Counted from the first letter of the stretch, positions 49,154-58,093 are shown. The stretch: DNA of 64,000 nucleotides from Chromohalobacter moromii (GCF_023091865.1 NZ_JAHXDI010000003.1:496001-560000), one strand, 5' to 3'. Notes: generated from the letters alone by a model not told the origin. Translations and numbers: made by a program.

Positions 49154-50379
49154 GAAAGCTGATTCTTCTCATCGTCGTGGGGCTGGCCGTCGGTGCGCTA
49201 TTCGGCCAGTTGATGCAGTCGATGCCCGGTTACTGGCTGGTACGCGTGGGGGACACCTCGATCCAGACCTCGTTCTGGTTGGGCTTGGTGATATTGCTGG
49301 CGGTATTTCTGGCCCTGCATTTCCTGCTGCGCGTCCTCCATCGCCTGCGCCGTCCGGTGAGCCGGCTCAAGGTCTGGAATAGCCGCACGCGCAATCGCAA
49401 TGCCATGAAGCGTACCGTAAGGGGCCTGGTGGCGCTTGCCGAAGGTCGTTGGAAGCGTGCCGAGAAGGATCTGGTCAAGGCGGCGGACGATTCCAGTACG
49501 CCGCTGGTCAATTACCTTTCTGCGGCACTGGCGGCGCATTATCAGGGGCGTTTCGAGCATGCCGATACGCTACTCAAGCGTGCCCATCACAGCACCGAGG
49601 GGGCCGATAACGCGGTGGGCATGGTGCAAGCGCAGCTAATGCTCGATCGCCAGCAGTTCGAGGAGGCGCTGGCGACGCTGACGCGCCTCGAAAAGCAGCT
49701 GCCCAACCATCCGCAGGTGCTCAAGCTGCTGCGTCAGGCCTATCTCAGCGTCAATGACTGGGAAGGGCTGCGTCACCTGTTGCCCAAGCTCGACAAGCAG
49801 CAGTTGATCACCGAGGAGGAGCGCCAGGAACTGGAGCAGCGTGCCTATCGCGAGTTGATCCTGCAGGCGGTCCAACGCCAGCCTAATGCCGACGCCAACC
49901 GCGTGCGCAACTTGTGGGCCGATATGCCCGACTATCTGCGTAGCGATGTCGAGCTGGTGGTCTTGTATACCGAAGCGCTGGTCAAGGATGGTGAAGAAGC
50001 GATGGCCGAACGCTTACTGCGTCATTCCCTCAAGGAGCACTGGGACACGCGCTTGGTGCTGCGTTATGGCTTGCTCAACGTGGATGCCGGGCGCCAGTTG
50101 GCGTATGCCGAGAAATGGCTGCAGGAGCGCCCCAACGATCCCGATTTACTGCTGAGCCTGGGGCGTTTATCGTTGCGCAACGCTTATTGGGGCAAGGCGC
50201 AGGAATACTTCGAAGCCAGTCAGCGTCAGCGCCCCAGCGGGGTGGTATGTGCCGAGCTGGCGAGGCTTTACGCCAATTTGGGCGAGCACCAGAAGAGCCA
50301 GCTCTTCTATCGCCAGAGCGTGGAGCTGCTAGATCGCTCGTTGCCGGCGTTACCGCAGCCTAGCGAACGTACGCGCTAG
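49150..50379 (+). CDS. hemY: HemY tetratricopeptide membrane protein
   Basis: A 409-residue protein with two N-terminal membrane segments (about residues 3-20 and 40-62) and a periplasmic or cytoplasmic TPR domain of helical repeats. Family marks are SFWLGLVILLAVFLALHFLLR and the repeats from ALAEGRWKRAEKDLVKA onward. It is the gammaproteobacterial HemY linked to haem synthesis, not the protoporphyrinogen oxidase of the same name. It overlaps hemX by 4 bases and ends the operon. Confidence 0.92.
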   Translation: MRKLILLIVVGLAVGALFGQLMQSMPGYWLVRVGDTSIQTSFWLGLVILLAVFLALHFLLRVLHRLRRPVSRLKVWNSRTRNRNAMKRTVRGLVALAEGRWKRAEKDLVKAADDSSTPLVNYLSAALAAHYQGRFEHADTLLKRAHHSTEGADNAVGMVQAQLMLDRQQFEEALATLTRLEKQLPNHPQVLKLLRQAYLSVNDWEGLRHLLPKLDKQQLITEEERQELEQRAYRELILQAVQRQPNADANRVRNLWADMPDYLRSDVELVVLYTEALVKDGEEAMAERLLRHSLKEHWDTRLVLRYGLLNVDAGRQLAYAEKWLQERPNDPDLLLSLGRLSLRNAYWGKAQEYFEASQRQRPSGVVCAELARLYANLGEHQKSQLFYRQSVELLDRSLPALPQPSERTR

Positions 50380-50399
50380 CCAACGTTTTTTGCTCTCCT

Positions 50400-50423
50400 G
50401 GGCGCCTGCGGGCGCCCTTTTTT
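50400..50423 (+). terminator. Rho-independent terminator of the hem operon
   Basis: GGGCGCC (50400-50406), TGCG tetraloop and GGCGCCC (50411-50417) with six T (50418-50423). It lies 21 bases after the hemY stop. Confidence 0.93.
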
Positions 50424-50430
50424 ATCGTCC

Positions 50431-50551
50431 GTCATGAAGGGCGAGTTGCGGCCTGCAGGCGCCTTATCAGGGTGGCTTGTGGGCCGTTGGCGTTTTTACC
50501 CCCTTGTCCAATCGGTCAAGGTGTGCGAAACCTCAGGACGTCCTTCATGAC
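50431..50551 (+). promoter_or_regulatory. long-range inverted repeat before the purine permease
   Basis: GTCATGAAGG (50431-50440) and CCTTCATGAC (50542-50551) are perfect 10-base complements separated by 101 bases. The enclosed sequence can form further small stems, for example CCTTG/CAAGG around 50513-50532. It ends 27 bases before the permease start. It could be a structured leader RNA or paired operators. I see no convincing promoter upstream of the left arm. Confidence 0.35.
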
Positions 50552-50578
50552 AATAATGACACATATAGGAACGACATC

Positions 50579-51940
50579 ATGGCGCAGACTCCCCACCGAC
50601 GTGCTGCTACGTCATCGACCACGCAACAGGACAGCGCCCTGGAGCGTTACTTCGGCATCCGCCGCTATGGCTCGACCCTGCGCACCGAGCTGTTGGCTGG
50701 CTTGGCGACCTTCCTGGCGGCGATGTACATCATCGTGGTCAATCCCTCGGTCCTGAGCGATGCGGGCATTCCTTTCTCGGCGGGGCTCTCGGCGACCGTT
50801 TTGATCAGCTTCCTCAGCAGCTTGGCGATGGGGTTGTACGCGCGTAACCCCATTCTCGTCGCGCCCGGCATGGGCATGAACGCGCTGTTCGCCTACACCC
50901 TGGTGCAGGGGGCGGGGCTACCTTGGCAGGTGGCGCTGGGCTGTGTGTTCTGGTCGGGCGTGCTGTTTGCGCTGCTGGCATTTTTCAATGTGCGCAAGGC
51001 GATCGTCGAGGCGATTCCCGATTCGTTGCGTTCTGGGATCACCTGCGGGATCGGGTTGTTCATCACCTTCATCGGCTTCAAGAACGCGGGTTTCGTCGTC
51101 GACAATGGCGCGACGCTGGTGTCCCTGGGCGAACTGACGCCTGCGCTGATCACCTTCATCGCCGGGATGCTGTTGACCGCGATTCTTGTCACGTTGCGGG
51201 TCAACGGCGCGCTGGTATTGGGCATTGTCATCACCACGCTGGTGGCGATACCCATGGGGCGCCTGTGGGGTACGGATGTGGTCGTGGCATGGAGCGGCCT
51301 GGCGGCATGGCCGGATTTCAGCGTCATGTGGCAGGTAGATCTGTGGGGAGCGCTCAAGGTGGCCTATTGGCCGTTCATCTTCGTGATGCTGTTCACCAAT
51401 TTCTTCGATGCGCTGTCATGCTTCCTGGCGCTCTCGGAAGCCGCCGACCTCAAGGATGACAATGGGCAACCGCGTAATCTCAAGCGCTCGATGACCGTGG
51501 ATGCCTTCGCCTCGATGATCGCTGCGCCACTTGGGACCAGTGCCGCGCAGACGTTCATCGAATCTGGCGTAGGCGTTGCCCAGGGTGGGCGCACGGGCAT
51601 CGTCGGTGTCGTCTGTGGGCTGCTGTTTCTCCCGTTCCTGTTCCTCTCGCCGTTGTTGTCGCTGGTGCCGGCGATCGCCACCGCGCCGGCCTTGGTCATG
51701 GTCGGCGTCTTCATGCTAGCGCCGGTGGGACGCATCGAGTGGCAGAAGATGGATCAGGCCTTCCCGGCGTTCTTGGCGATCATCGTCATGCCGCTGACCT
51801 ACTCGATCACGCTGGGCATTGCCTTCGCGTTCTTGAGCTTCGTGGCGATCAAGCTGTGCACGGGGCGCCTGACCGAGATCAAACCCGCCATGTGGGTGAC
51901 GGCAGTGCTCTGCGCGATCATGCTGGTGACGACGCAATAA
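50579..51940 (+). CDS. NCS2-family purine permease (AzgA type)
   Basis: A 453-residue permease with about twelve to fourteen membrane segments. AzgA-branch marks are FLAAMYIIVVNPSVLSDAGI, APGMGMNALFAYTLV, NFFDALSCFLALSEAADL and ESGVGVAQGGRTGIVGVV. Such proteins import adenine, guanine or hypoxanthine with protons. ATG 50579 (MAQTPHRRAA) follows AGGA; in-frame codons upstream lie in the untranslated leader. Confidence 0.9.
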   Translation: MAQTPHRRAATSSTTQQDSALERYFGIRRYGSTLRTELLAGLATFLAAMYIIVVNPSVLSDAGIPFSAGLSATVLISFLSSLAMGLYARNPILVAPGMGMNALFAYTLVQGAGLPWQVALGCVFWSGVLFALLAFFNVRKAIVEAIPDSLRSGITCGIGLFITFIGFKNAGFVVDNGATLVSLGELTPALITFIAGMLLTAILVTLRVNGALVLGIVITTLVAIPMGRLWGTDVVVAWSGLAAWPDFSVMWQVDLWGALKVAYWPFIFVMLFTNFFDALSCFLALSEAADLKDDNGQPRNLKRSMTVDAFASMIAAPLGTSAAQTFIESGVGVAQGGRTGIVGVVCGLLFLPFLFLSPLLSLVPAIATAPALVMVGVFMLAPVGRIEWQKMDQAFPAFLAIIVMPLTYSITLGIAFAFLSFVAIKLCTGRLTEIKPAMWVTAVLCAIMLVTTQ

Positions 51941-52007
51941 GCCGTTGAGCGATCATTGACGCCCTTGGTGCCTCCGGGGGCGGCAATGACGAGAAAGGCC
52001 GTGACCG

Positions 52008-52039
52008 AAAAAAGGGCCGCCCCGGTAGGGCGGCCCTTT
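52008..52039 (-). terminator. terminator of the mechanosensitive-channel gene
   Basis: AAAGGGCCGCCC (52011-52022) pairs with GGGCGGCCCTTT (52028-52039) in a 12-base perfect stem. Read leftward it is followed by six U, so it ends the channel transcript; it can also stop the permease transcript from the left. Confidence 0.9.
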
Positions 52040-52079
52040 GACGTCGAGGCGTCGCCGTGAAGGCGACGACGCCTTGGGC

Positions 52080-54452
52080 TCAGTTCGGGTCCTCGTCGTT
52101 GTCCGGCTTGGTGTGCTCCGGATTGGTATTGCTGTCGGCCGGCGCATCGGGTGTGAGCTGCGTGTTCCGCGATTCCGGCTGCTCGTCCACGACTTCGCCC
52201 TTCTGGGACAGGATGCGTAGGTTGGCGGGCGGTGCGTTGCCATCCTTTTCCTGCCCGAAGTAAAGCGTGGTGTGCGGGAACGGAATCTCGATGCCGGCAG
52301 CGTCGAAGTACATCTTGACCAAGCGGTTGTAGGCACGGCCCACGCCCCACTGATCGCCTGGCGTGGTCTTGATGATCACGCGGATGTTGACTGAACTGTC
52401 GGCCAGCGCGGTCACACCCGCGACGCTGAGCGGCTCGAGCAGCTTGTAGCCGTGCTCGCTTTCCTTGAGGGCGTCGAAGGCGGCCTGCAATTGCTCGATG
52501 GCATCGTCAATGCTCTCACGGTAGGCGATACCGTATTCTCCGACATGGTTACCGAATTCACGCATATAGTTGGAGACGGTGTCCACCGAGGAGAACGGTA
52601 CGATGTGGTAGGTGCCCGACAGGTCGCGAATCCCCACCGAGCGGATGCCGACACGTTCCGCCGTACCGGTGGTGCCGCCGACGGTGACGACATCGCCAGT
52701 GTTCATGGCGTTTTCCAGCTGGATGAAGACCCCGGTGATGACGTCTTGTACCAGCTTCTGCGAGCCGAAACCGATGGCGAGGCCGAGAACCCCGGCACCG
52801 GCGATCAGTGGACCGATGTTGATGCCGATTTCCGCCAATATGATCATCACCGTCATGGTGATCAAGGCGATCGCCAGGGCATTGCGGAATAGAGACAGCA
52901 GTGTCTTGGCGCGGGCTGAAGGCTCACCGGCACCGGCATCCGCATTCAGGCGATGCTCGATTAGGCTAGCGAGACCGATCCAGGCGGCGATGGCCACCAG
53001 CAGGATGATGATCACATTCAGCGTGGTACCCACGACATGTATGCCGGCCTCGGAGGCGTACCAGGCGGCGAGGTCGAAGACCTGCCAAGCGCTGAGCACG
53101 AACATCGCGACCGCGATCAAAATGATCGCGCGAATCACCTTGAGGCTGGTCGGCACGTAGGCGTTGAGACGTGTTTCCAGCAGGGGCAGGCGACGCTGAA
53201 TATCTTCGGAAAGGCGAATGCGGCGGCCGATAAGCTGGGTAAGCACACCCGAGACCAACATACCGATGCCGATGATGATGACGGTCTTGAGTGTGGCCAG
53301 CAGCACGAAGGGCAGCGCCGTCTGCGGATGCAGCACGGTAACGGCGAATACCACCAAGGCATAGGCCAAGGCCAGCATATGCCAGGTGCGTCCCAGCAGG
53401 CGTAGCGCAAAGCGCGTGGCGCTCATGTCGGCATTATCGGCACGTTGCATCAGGGCGTCGCGCAGTGGAACGCGGTTCTTGAGGATCACCGTGGCAGCGT
53501 AGATCAGCGCCAGCAGCATGATCAGCGTGCCGAGCCCTTGGCCGAGCGCCGGCGACAGGTTGTAATTGATGATGGGCACGGCCACCAACATGCCATAACC
53601 GATGAAGCCGGCCAGGCGTGCGAGGAAGCGATTGCAGTACGACGCCTGTGGCGCAGCGATGGGCATCAAGCGCAGGCCATCGTAATGCGACGAGAACAGC
53701 ATGCGCAGCGCCGCCTTGAACAGCTCGATCATCAAGAAGGCGTTCAGGAACAGCGAGAAACGCGTTTCCATGCTGCCCGCTTCACCGATAGCAAAGGTCG
53801 CGACTAGATTGCCAACGACATAGGCCAGTATGACGACGACGACATCTACGATGGCGGCCAGCACGACGGCGACGAGAGTGCGCAGCAAGGCGCTTTTCTC
53901 GGTACGCTGAGACGACCATTGGCTGAGCTTGCGGAATAGCGGTGACGCAATACGTCGCAGAACGAATAACGCCACGAAGGCCCCGATGACCACCAGCGCG
54001 AAGTTGAGTGCGGCCATCAGGAACGCGCCGGTATCGAGGCTCGGCCCGCTGGCGCTAGCGTTGCTACTGCTGAACAAGCCACCCAAGGCCGCGGCCAGGC
54101 TCTTGAACTGACCGCCGAGATCTCCCGCGATTTGGCTGGTGGCATCGGCTAGGCGGCGAGGAAAGGAAACCTCTTCGGCCGTCTGATCGCTGGGTGCATC
54201 CTCGGCGATCTCTGCGGGAGAGGATGCGCCTTCGACATCCAGAGCGTTTTCCTGGGCCGCCTGGGCGCGTAGTTGGTCGATGATCGTCTGGCGTGTCTGC
54301 TCGTTTTCGAGCATGTCGGCCAGGCTCGAGTAGGCAGGGGTATCGCCGTCCGTGGGCGTCGCGTCCTGTTGCGCCAGGGCTGGCGCCATCACGAAAAGCA
54401 GACACAGCAATAACCAGCGGCTGAGCCACGTATCGAGGCGTAGAGTCGGCAC
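52080..54452 (-). CDS. MscS-family mechanosensitive channel, YbiO-like
   Basis: A 790-residue protein with signal peptide (WLLLCLLFVMAPALA), a periplasmic domain of about 140 residues, about ten membrane segments and the MscS core (pore helix region LIAGAGVLGLAIGFGSQKLVQDVITGVFIQLENAMNTGDVV, beta-domain, then C-terminal segment ending IPFPHTTLYFG). Size and layout fit YbiO/MscM-like channels that release solutes on hypo-osmotic shock. A GTG start at 54452 is chosen because AAGGAGG lies 7 bases upstream; longer frames have none. The acidic tail is rich in Asp, Asn and Pro. Confidence 0.9.
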   Translation of the reverse strand: MPTLRLDTWLSRWLLLCLLFVMAPALAQQDATPTDGDTPAYSSLADMLENEQTRQTIIDQLRAQAAQENALDVEGASSPAEIAEDAPSDQTAEEVSFPRRLADATSQIAGDLGGQFKSLAAALGGLFSSSNASASGPSLDTGAFLMAALNFALVVIGAFVALFVLRRIASPLFRKLSQWSSQRTEKSALLRTLVAVVLAAIVDVVVVILAYVVGNLVATFAIGEAGSMETRFSLFLNAFLMIELFKAALRMLFSSHYDGLRLMPIAAPQASYCNRFLARLAGFIGYGMLVAVPIINYNLSPALGQGLGTLIMLLALIYAATVILKNRVPLRDALMQRADNADMSATRFALRLLGRTWHMLALAYALVVFAVTVLHPQTALPFVLLATLKTVIIIGIGMLVSGVLTQLIGRRIRLSEDIQRRLPLLETRLNAYVPTSLKVIRAIILIAVAMFVLSAWQVFDLAAWYASEAGIHVVGTTLNVIIILLVAIAAWIGLASLIEHRLNADAGAGEPSARAKTLLSLFRNALAIALITMTVMIILAEIGINIGPLIAGAGVLGLAIGFGSQKLVQDVITGVFIQLENAMNTGDVVTVGGTTGTAERVGIRSVGIRDLSGTYHIVPFSSVDTVSNYMREFGNHVGEYGIAYRESIDDAIEQLQAAFDALKESEHGYKLLEPLSVAGVTALADSSVNIRVIIKTTPGDQWGVGRAYNRLVKMYFDAAGIEIPFPHTTLYFGQEKDGNAPPANLRILSQKGEVVDEQPESRNTQLTPDAPADSNTNPEHTKPDNDEDPN

Positions 54453-54642
54453 GCGGTAACCTCCTTGTACGGAATGAACTGAGTGGCATGCTGCCACATC
54501 GTTTATGATTAATTTGCCTGGCAATACTAACACTAGGTGGCTCATTGCCGAGCGTCGAGCGATGAACGCAGCGTTTTAACGGCTAGGCATCGCGAAGGAA
54601 GACAAGCCACCGTTAAAAGGATGATAACGGCTTCATGCTTTT

Positions 54643-54659
54643 TTGTACCATACTTGTAC
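54643..54659 (+). promoter_or_regulatory. TTGTAC direct repeat upstream of the betaine-binding gene
   Basis: TTGTAC at 54643-54648 recurs at 54654-54659, period 11, the spacing used by OmpR-type regulators. The 339-base gap (54453-54791) also holds a perfect dyad CTCGAT-TTGC-ATCGAG (54726-54741) nearer the gene, and no open frame I believe. It must contain promoters for both divergent genes. Confidence 0.35.
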
Positions 54660-54791
54660 GAATCTGGACTGCCTAGCCTTTGGTCAATACATGGCTTGTT
54701 GACGTTGCCTCCTGCAAGGCGGTGCCTCGATTTGCATCGAGTATCTCTTCTCGGCATGCTTAAGTCACACTTCCAATAAAAGGCATTTCTC

Positions 54792-55652
54792 ATGACTCAG
54801 TCATCGATGCGTCTCGCCGGTCTGGCCTTGATTGTCGGTGCTGGCTTGGCGGCCACTACTGCGCAGGCTCAAGATAAGGGCACCGTTAATCTATCCTACG
54901 TCGAGTGGTCTTCTACGGTCGCCTCCACCAACGTAATGCGGGCTGTACTCGAACAAGCCGGTTACGAGGTTAAGATGTCCTCGCTGTCCGCTGCCGCCAT
55001 GTGGCAGTCCGTGGCTACTGGCGACACTGATGCGTTTCTGGCTGGGTGGCTTCCGACCACGCATGAGGATTACTACGCCAAGCTTCAGGATCAACTGGTC
55101 GATACGGGCGTCAATCTGGACGGGACCAAGCTGGGTCTGGTGGTTCCGGCTTACACCGAGGTCGACTCGATTGCGGACCTCAATGCGCATGCCGATGACT
55201 TCGATAACAAGCTCACTGGTATCGACCCAGGCGCCGGCATCATGCGTCTTACCGACAAGGTCATCGATGCATACGATCTTGATCTGGATTTGCAAAGCGG
55301 GAGCGGTGCTACCATGACCGCAGCGCTGAAAAGCGCCATCGACAACCATGAAGATATCGCTGTCACGGGGTGGACGCCGCACTGGATGTTCGCGCGCTGG
55401 GATCTCAAGTACCTGGACGACCCCAAGAATGTCTATGGTGGTGCCGAGCAGATTCATACCATCGTTCGCCAGGGGCTCAAGGAGGACATGCCGGAGGCTT
55501 ACGCCATCCTGGATGCCTTCGAGTGGACCGCCGAAGACATGGGCGAAGTCATGCTGATGAATCAGAAAGAAGATTCCGACCCTTATGAAAATGCCAAGCA
55601 GTGGGTCGAGGACCATCAGGATATGGTCCAAGAGTGGCTCCCCGAGTCATAA
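54792..55652 (+). CDS. glycine-betaine/choline-type ABC substrate-binding protein
   Basis: A 286-residue periplasmic protein with a signal peptide (cleavage near AQA, residue 26) and an OpuAC/ProX-type fold. Typical parts are VNLSYVEWSSTVASTNVMRAVLEQAGYEV, AFLAGWLPTTHEDYY, GIDPGAGIMRLTDKVI and TGWTPHWMFARWDLKYLDDPK; the conserved tryptophans form the aromatic cage for a quaternary ammonium. There is no lipobox. No ATPase or permease gene is near, so it is an orphan binding protein. The ligand is inferred from family. Confidence 0.88.
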   Translation: MTQSSMRLAGLALIVGAGLAATTAQAQDKGTVNLSYVEWSSTVASTNVMRAVLEQAGYEVKMSSLSAAAMWQSVATGDTDAFLAGWLPTTHEDYYAKLQDQLVDTGVNLDGTKLGLVVPAYTEVDSIADLNAHADDFDNKLTGIDPGAGIMRLTDKVIDAYDLDLDLQSGSGATMTAALKSAIDNHEDIAVTGWTPHWMFARWDLKYLDDPKNVYGGAEQIHTIVRQGLKEDMPEAYAILDAFEWTAEDMGEVMLMNQKEDSDPYENAKQWVEDHQDMVQEWLPES

Positions 55653-55694
55653 GCCGCCTCGGCTAAGCTTAAGGGCATTTGGCCCCGGCAACGA

Positions 55695-55724
55695 AAAAAG
55701 CCAACCCCGTGGGGTTGGCTTTTT
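55695..55724. terminator. bidirectional terminator shared by the binding-protein gene and ssrA
   Basis: AAAAAGCCAACCCC (55695-55708), a two-base loop and GGGGTTGGCTTTTT (55711-55724) make a 14-base perfect stem with T runs in both directions. It lies 42 bases after the stop on the left and 8 bases past the CCA end of tmRNA on the right. Confidence 0.93.
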
Positions 55725-55731
55725 CGGTGTT

Positions 55732-56111
55732 TGGTGGAGGCGGGGGGAATTGAACCCCCGTCCGCCGGCACTCACCCATCGGCTCTACATGCTTAGGTCC
55801 GTCTTTTAATTTAGCGCCTCTGGCTCCGACGGGCAGGATCCAGCGACGCGATTCCTCTAAGTTTTAGCGGCTGACGCGAGGACAAAGCCAGCCGCGATCC
55901 CATCAATCTGAGCTCGTATCCCATCGGTGATGAATGGGCACATCACCTCCGGGCCGGACTAGAAGCTAGCAGTTGTTACGCTGCCAGCGCGCCCTGAGCG
56001 TAGTTGTCGTCGTTTGCGACTATTTTATCGTAACGTTGGATTTACGAGATACGTTACGCTCTCGGCATGCACCTCAGGGATTGTCACCGGCGTCGAAGCC
56101 ATGTCGCCCCC
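55732..56111 (-). ncRNA. ssrA: tmRNA (ssrA), tag ANDDNYAQGALAA
   Basis: The 380-base RNA starts GGGGGCGACATGGCTTCGAC and ends with a TpsiC-like arm (GGTTCAATTCC) and CGCCTCCACCA. The acceptor stem pairs GGGGGCG with CGCCTCC (one G-U). The tag frame runs from the resume codon GCA at 56017 to TAA at 55976, encoding ANDDNYAQGALAA, whose LAA end directs proteolysis. tmRNA frees stalled ribosomes together with SmpB, whose gene lies 110 bases upstream on the same strand. Confidence 0.97.
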
Positions 56112-56221
56112 GTAAGCGTTTCTACAGTCTAACAGGTTGGGACGTCCCGAGGCTAGTTCAACCCCGTCGCCACGGCTTTTCGTGGTTAGGCGTCTTTTTT
56201 CTCGGTGTGCCCTTGTCGCGT

Positions 56222-56695
56222 TCAGTGGGCGCGCATGATACGCGCCTTTTCGCGATTCCAGTCGCGGGCCTTTTCGGTGGCGCGCTTGTCATGCATTTTC
56301 TTGCCGCGCACTAGTGCAAGCTCGCATTTGACGAGATTCTTCTTCCAGTACAATTTAAGCGGCACGCATGTATGCCCCTTGTCCTGGGTACGCGAGAAGA
56401 TCTTGGCGATCTCTTTGCGGTGCAGCAGCAGCTTGCGCGTACGCGACGGATCCGCCACGACATGCGTGCTCACGGTGTTGAGCGGCGTGATATGACTGCC
56501 CAGCAGCCATGCCTCGCCATCCTTGATCAGGATGTAGGTATCGGTGAGCTGTGCCTTGCCGGCACGCAGGCTCTTGACTTCCCAACCGGCCAGCGACAAG
56601 CCAGCCTCGAAGGTCTCGTCGATATGGTATTCGAAGCGAGCCTTTTTGTTTTGCGCGATGGTGCTCGAGCCGATATTGCCCTTTTTCTTGGCCAT
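56222..56695 (-). CDS. smpB: SmpB tmRNA-binding protein
   Basis: A 157-residue OB-fold protein. Family marks are [32 protein letters not shown], the central LLHRKEI and the basic C-terminal tail [19 protein letters not shown] that mimics mRNA in the ribosome. It binds the tRNA-like part of ssrA, encoded immediately downstream. Confidence 0.97.
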   Translation of the reverse strand: MAKKKGNIGSSTIAQNKKARFEYHIDETFEAGLSLAGWEVKSLRAGKAQLTDTYILIKDGEAWLLGSHITPLNTVSTHVVADPSRTRKLLLHRKEIAKIFSRTQDKGHTCVPLKLYWKKNLVKCELALVRGKKMHDKRATEKARDWNREKARIMRAH

Positions 56696-56832
56696 GGAAC
56701 CTCTACATTACTATGCACTATGCGCCTAATCCGCTAGCCCCATGACATGGGGGAAGGCGTGATATCATTCAAGGCCTTGATGTTAACCTTCCATCATACG
56801 CGCACGGCGCAACAAAGTCAGCGGAGTGATGA

Positions 56833-57273
56833 ATGCCTACGGTCAACCGGTCTGCCTTGGTAAGACATTCATGCAAGGCGATGTTCGATCTGGTCAACGA
56901 TTTCGAGAGTTACCCTGAGTTCTTGCCAGGGTGCCGTCATGCACGAGTCATCGAGCACGAAGAGGGGCGCTATCTGATAGGAGAGATGACTCTGGGCAAG
57001 GGGAGCGTGGAGCAGACGTTGGCCACGCGTAATGATCTTTATCCCCATGAGCGCATCGAGCTGTCCTTGGCCGAGGGACCTTTCAAGCGTCTCAACGGTC
57101 GCTGGCTATTCACACCGATGGGCGAGTCGGCCTGTCGGGTGAGCCTGGAAATGGAGTTCGAATTTTCCAATCGCTTGTTGGGAATGGCGTTTGGCAAGCT
57201 GTTTCAGCAAGTGGCTGGCCAGTTGGTCGACGCATTTACGCGTCGCGCGGATGCGCTTTATGGCCCACAGTGA
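56833..57273 (+). CDS. ratA: RatA (YfjG) START-domain protein
   Basis: A 146-residue START/polyketide-cyclase-fold protein with the family start VNRSALVRHSCKAMFDLVNDFESYPEFLPGC and ending LVDAFTRRADALYG. Known as a coenzyme Q-binding protein homologue and, in E. coli, as a translation inhibitor. It is divergent from smpB and overlaps ratB by 14 bases. Confidence 0.93.
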   Translation: MPTVNRSALVRHSCKAMFDLVNDFESYPEFLPGCRHARVIEHEEGRYLIGEMTLGKGSVEQTLATRNDLYPHERIELSLAEGPFKRLNGRWLFTPMGESACRVSLEMEFEFSNRLLGMAFGKLFQQVAGQLVDAFTRRADALYGPQ

Positions 57274-57577
57274 CATTGAGCAAACGCGTATCAACGTTGA
57301 GGTCGCCTTCGCGGAGCCTCATCGTCAGCATGTCGTCGCGCTTACGGTGCCGGCGGGGACGTCGGCGCGCGACGTGGTCGAAGTGGCCGACTTGTCGACC
57401 CTGTTTCCCGAGCGTGGGGCCGACTTCTTCAGTCATGCACCACTAGGCATCTATGGGCAGGCATTGCGTGAGCCGGCCCGACATGTGCTAGTGGAAGGGG
57501 ACCGCGTCGAGGTTTATCGCCCATTGGAAGTCGACCCCAAGCAAGCGCGTTTGGCGCGGGCCCGGGGAGGCGACTAA
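57260..57577 (+). CDS. ratB: RatB (RnfH family) ubiquitin-fold protein
   Basis: A 105-residue protein of the RnfH/RatB family, beta-grasp fold: INVEVAFAEPHRQHVVALTVPAGTSARDVVE and GIYGQALREPARHVLVEGDRVEVYRPLEVDPKQAR. ATG 57260 matches the family start and overlaps ratA. It converges on bamE, 6 bases between stops. Confidence 0.92.
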   Translation: MAHSDIEQTRINVEVAFAEPHRQHVVALTVPAGTSARDVVEVADLSTLFPERGADFFSHAPLGIYGQALREPARHVLVEGDRVEVYRPLEVDPKQARLARARGGD

Positions 57578-57583
57578 GCACGT

Positions 57584-58015
57584 TTACCCTTCTGGTGCGT
57601 AGCTGGGGCCCGCTGCAGGGGCGCCGCCGCTTGATCCAGTACCTTCCACTGCCGGGCCGGGACCGCCTTGCGTCGAGAGTTCGACATCGTCCTCAATGTT
57701 GCCCTCACGCTCGATGTCGGTCAGCTTGTCGTCCTTGAAGGTCAGCGTCACGCGCTTTTCTTCCACATCGGCATAGGCTTCGTCGAGGTAGAAGACGTAG
57801 TCCCAGCGATTTTCGTCGAACGGGCCTTGCAGCAAGGGGCTGCCCATGACATAGCGCACCTGCTCCTTGGTCATGCCAGTCTCGAGTTGCGAGACCATGT
57901 CCTTGGTGATGAGGTTGCCCTGTGCCAGGTCGCGTTTGTAAACGCCGACGTAGCTGCACCCGCTGACGAGCGCCAGGGCGACGGAAAAGGTGACTGTTTT
58001 AATCAAGTTTTGCAT
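57584..58015 (-). CDS. bamE: BamE (SmpA) outer-membrane assembly lipoprotein
   Basis: A 143-residue lipoprotein with lipobox VSGC, then the BamE core (KRDLAQGNLITKDMVSQLETGMTKEQVRYVMGSPLLQGPF, WDYVFYL). It supports the BamA complex that inserts outer-membrane beta-barrels. A Gly/Pro/Ser-rich tail of about 35 residues after the core is longer than in E. coli. It is divergent from fur, as in Pseudomonas. Confidence 0.95.
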   Translation of the reverse strand: MQNLIKTVTFSVALALVSGCSYVGVYKRDLAQGNLITKDMVSQLETGMTKEQVRYVMGSPLLQGPFDENRWDYVFYLDEAYADVEEKRVTLTFKDDKLTDIEREGNIEDDVELSTQGGPGPAVEGTGSSGGAPAAGPSYAPEG

Positions 58016-58046
58016 TTGCGCCTATCATTCACTATCGTTGCCTGGA

Positions 58047-58074
58047 TTGATCATACCTGACCTACCACGATACT
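58047..58074 (+). promoter_or_regulatory. possible fur promoter
   Basis: TTGATC (58047-58052), 16-base spacer and GATACT (58069-58074), ending 19 bases before the fur ATG. No obvious Fur box overlaps it, so autoregulation is not evident. Confidence 0.35.
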
Positions 58075-58093
58075 GCGAAGAGCAACCGCAACC

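Noticed and set aside
56160-56190. Terminator between smpB and ssrA
   Set aside because: The CCACG/CGTGG hairpin is short and lacks a U run, so it was not called a terminator.
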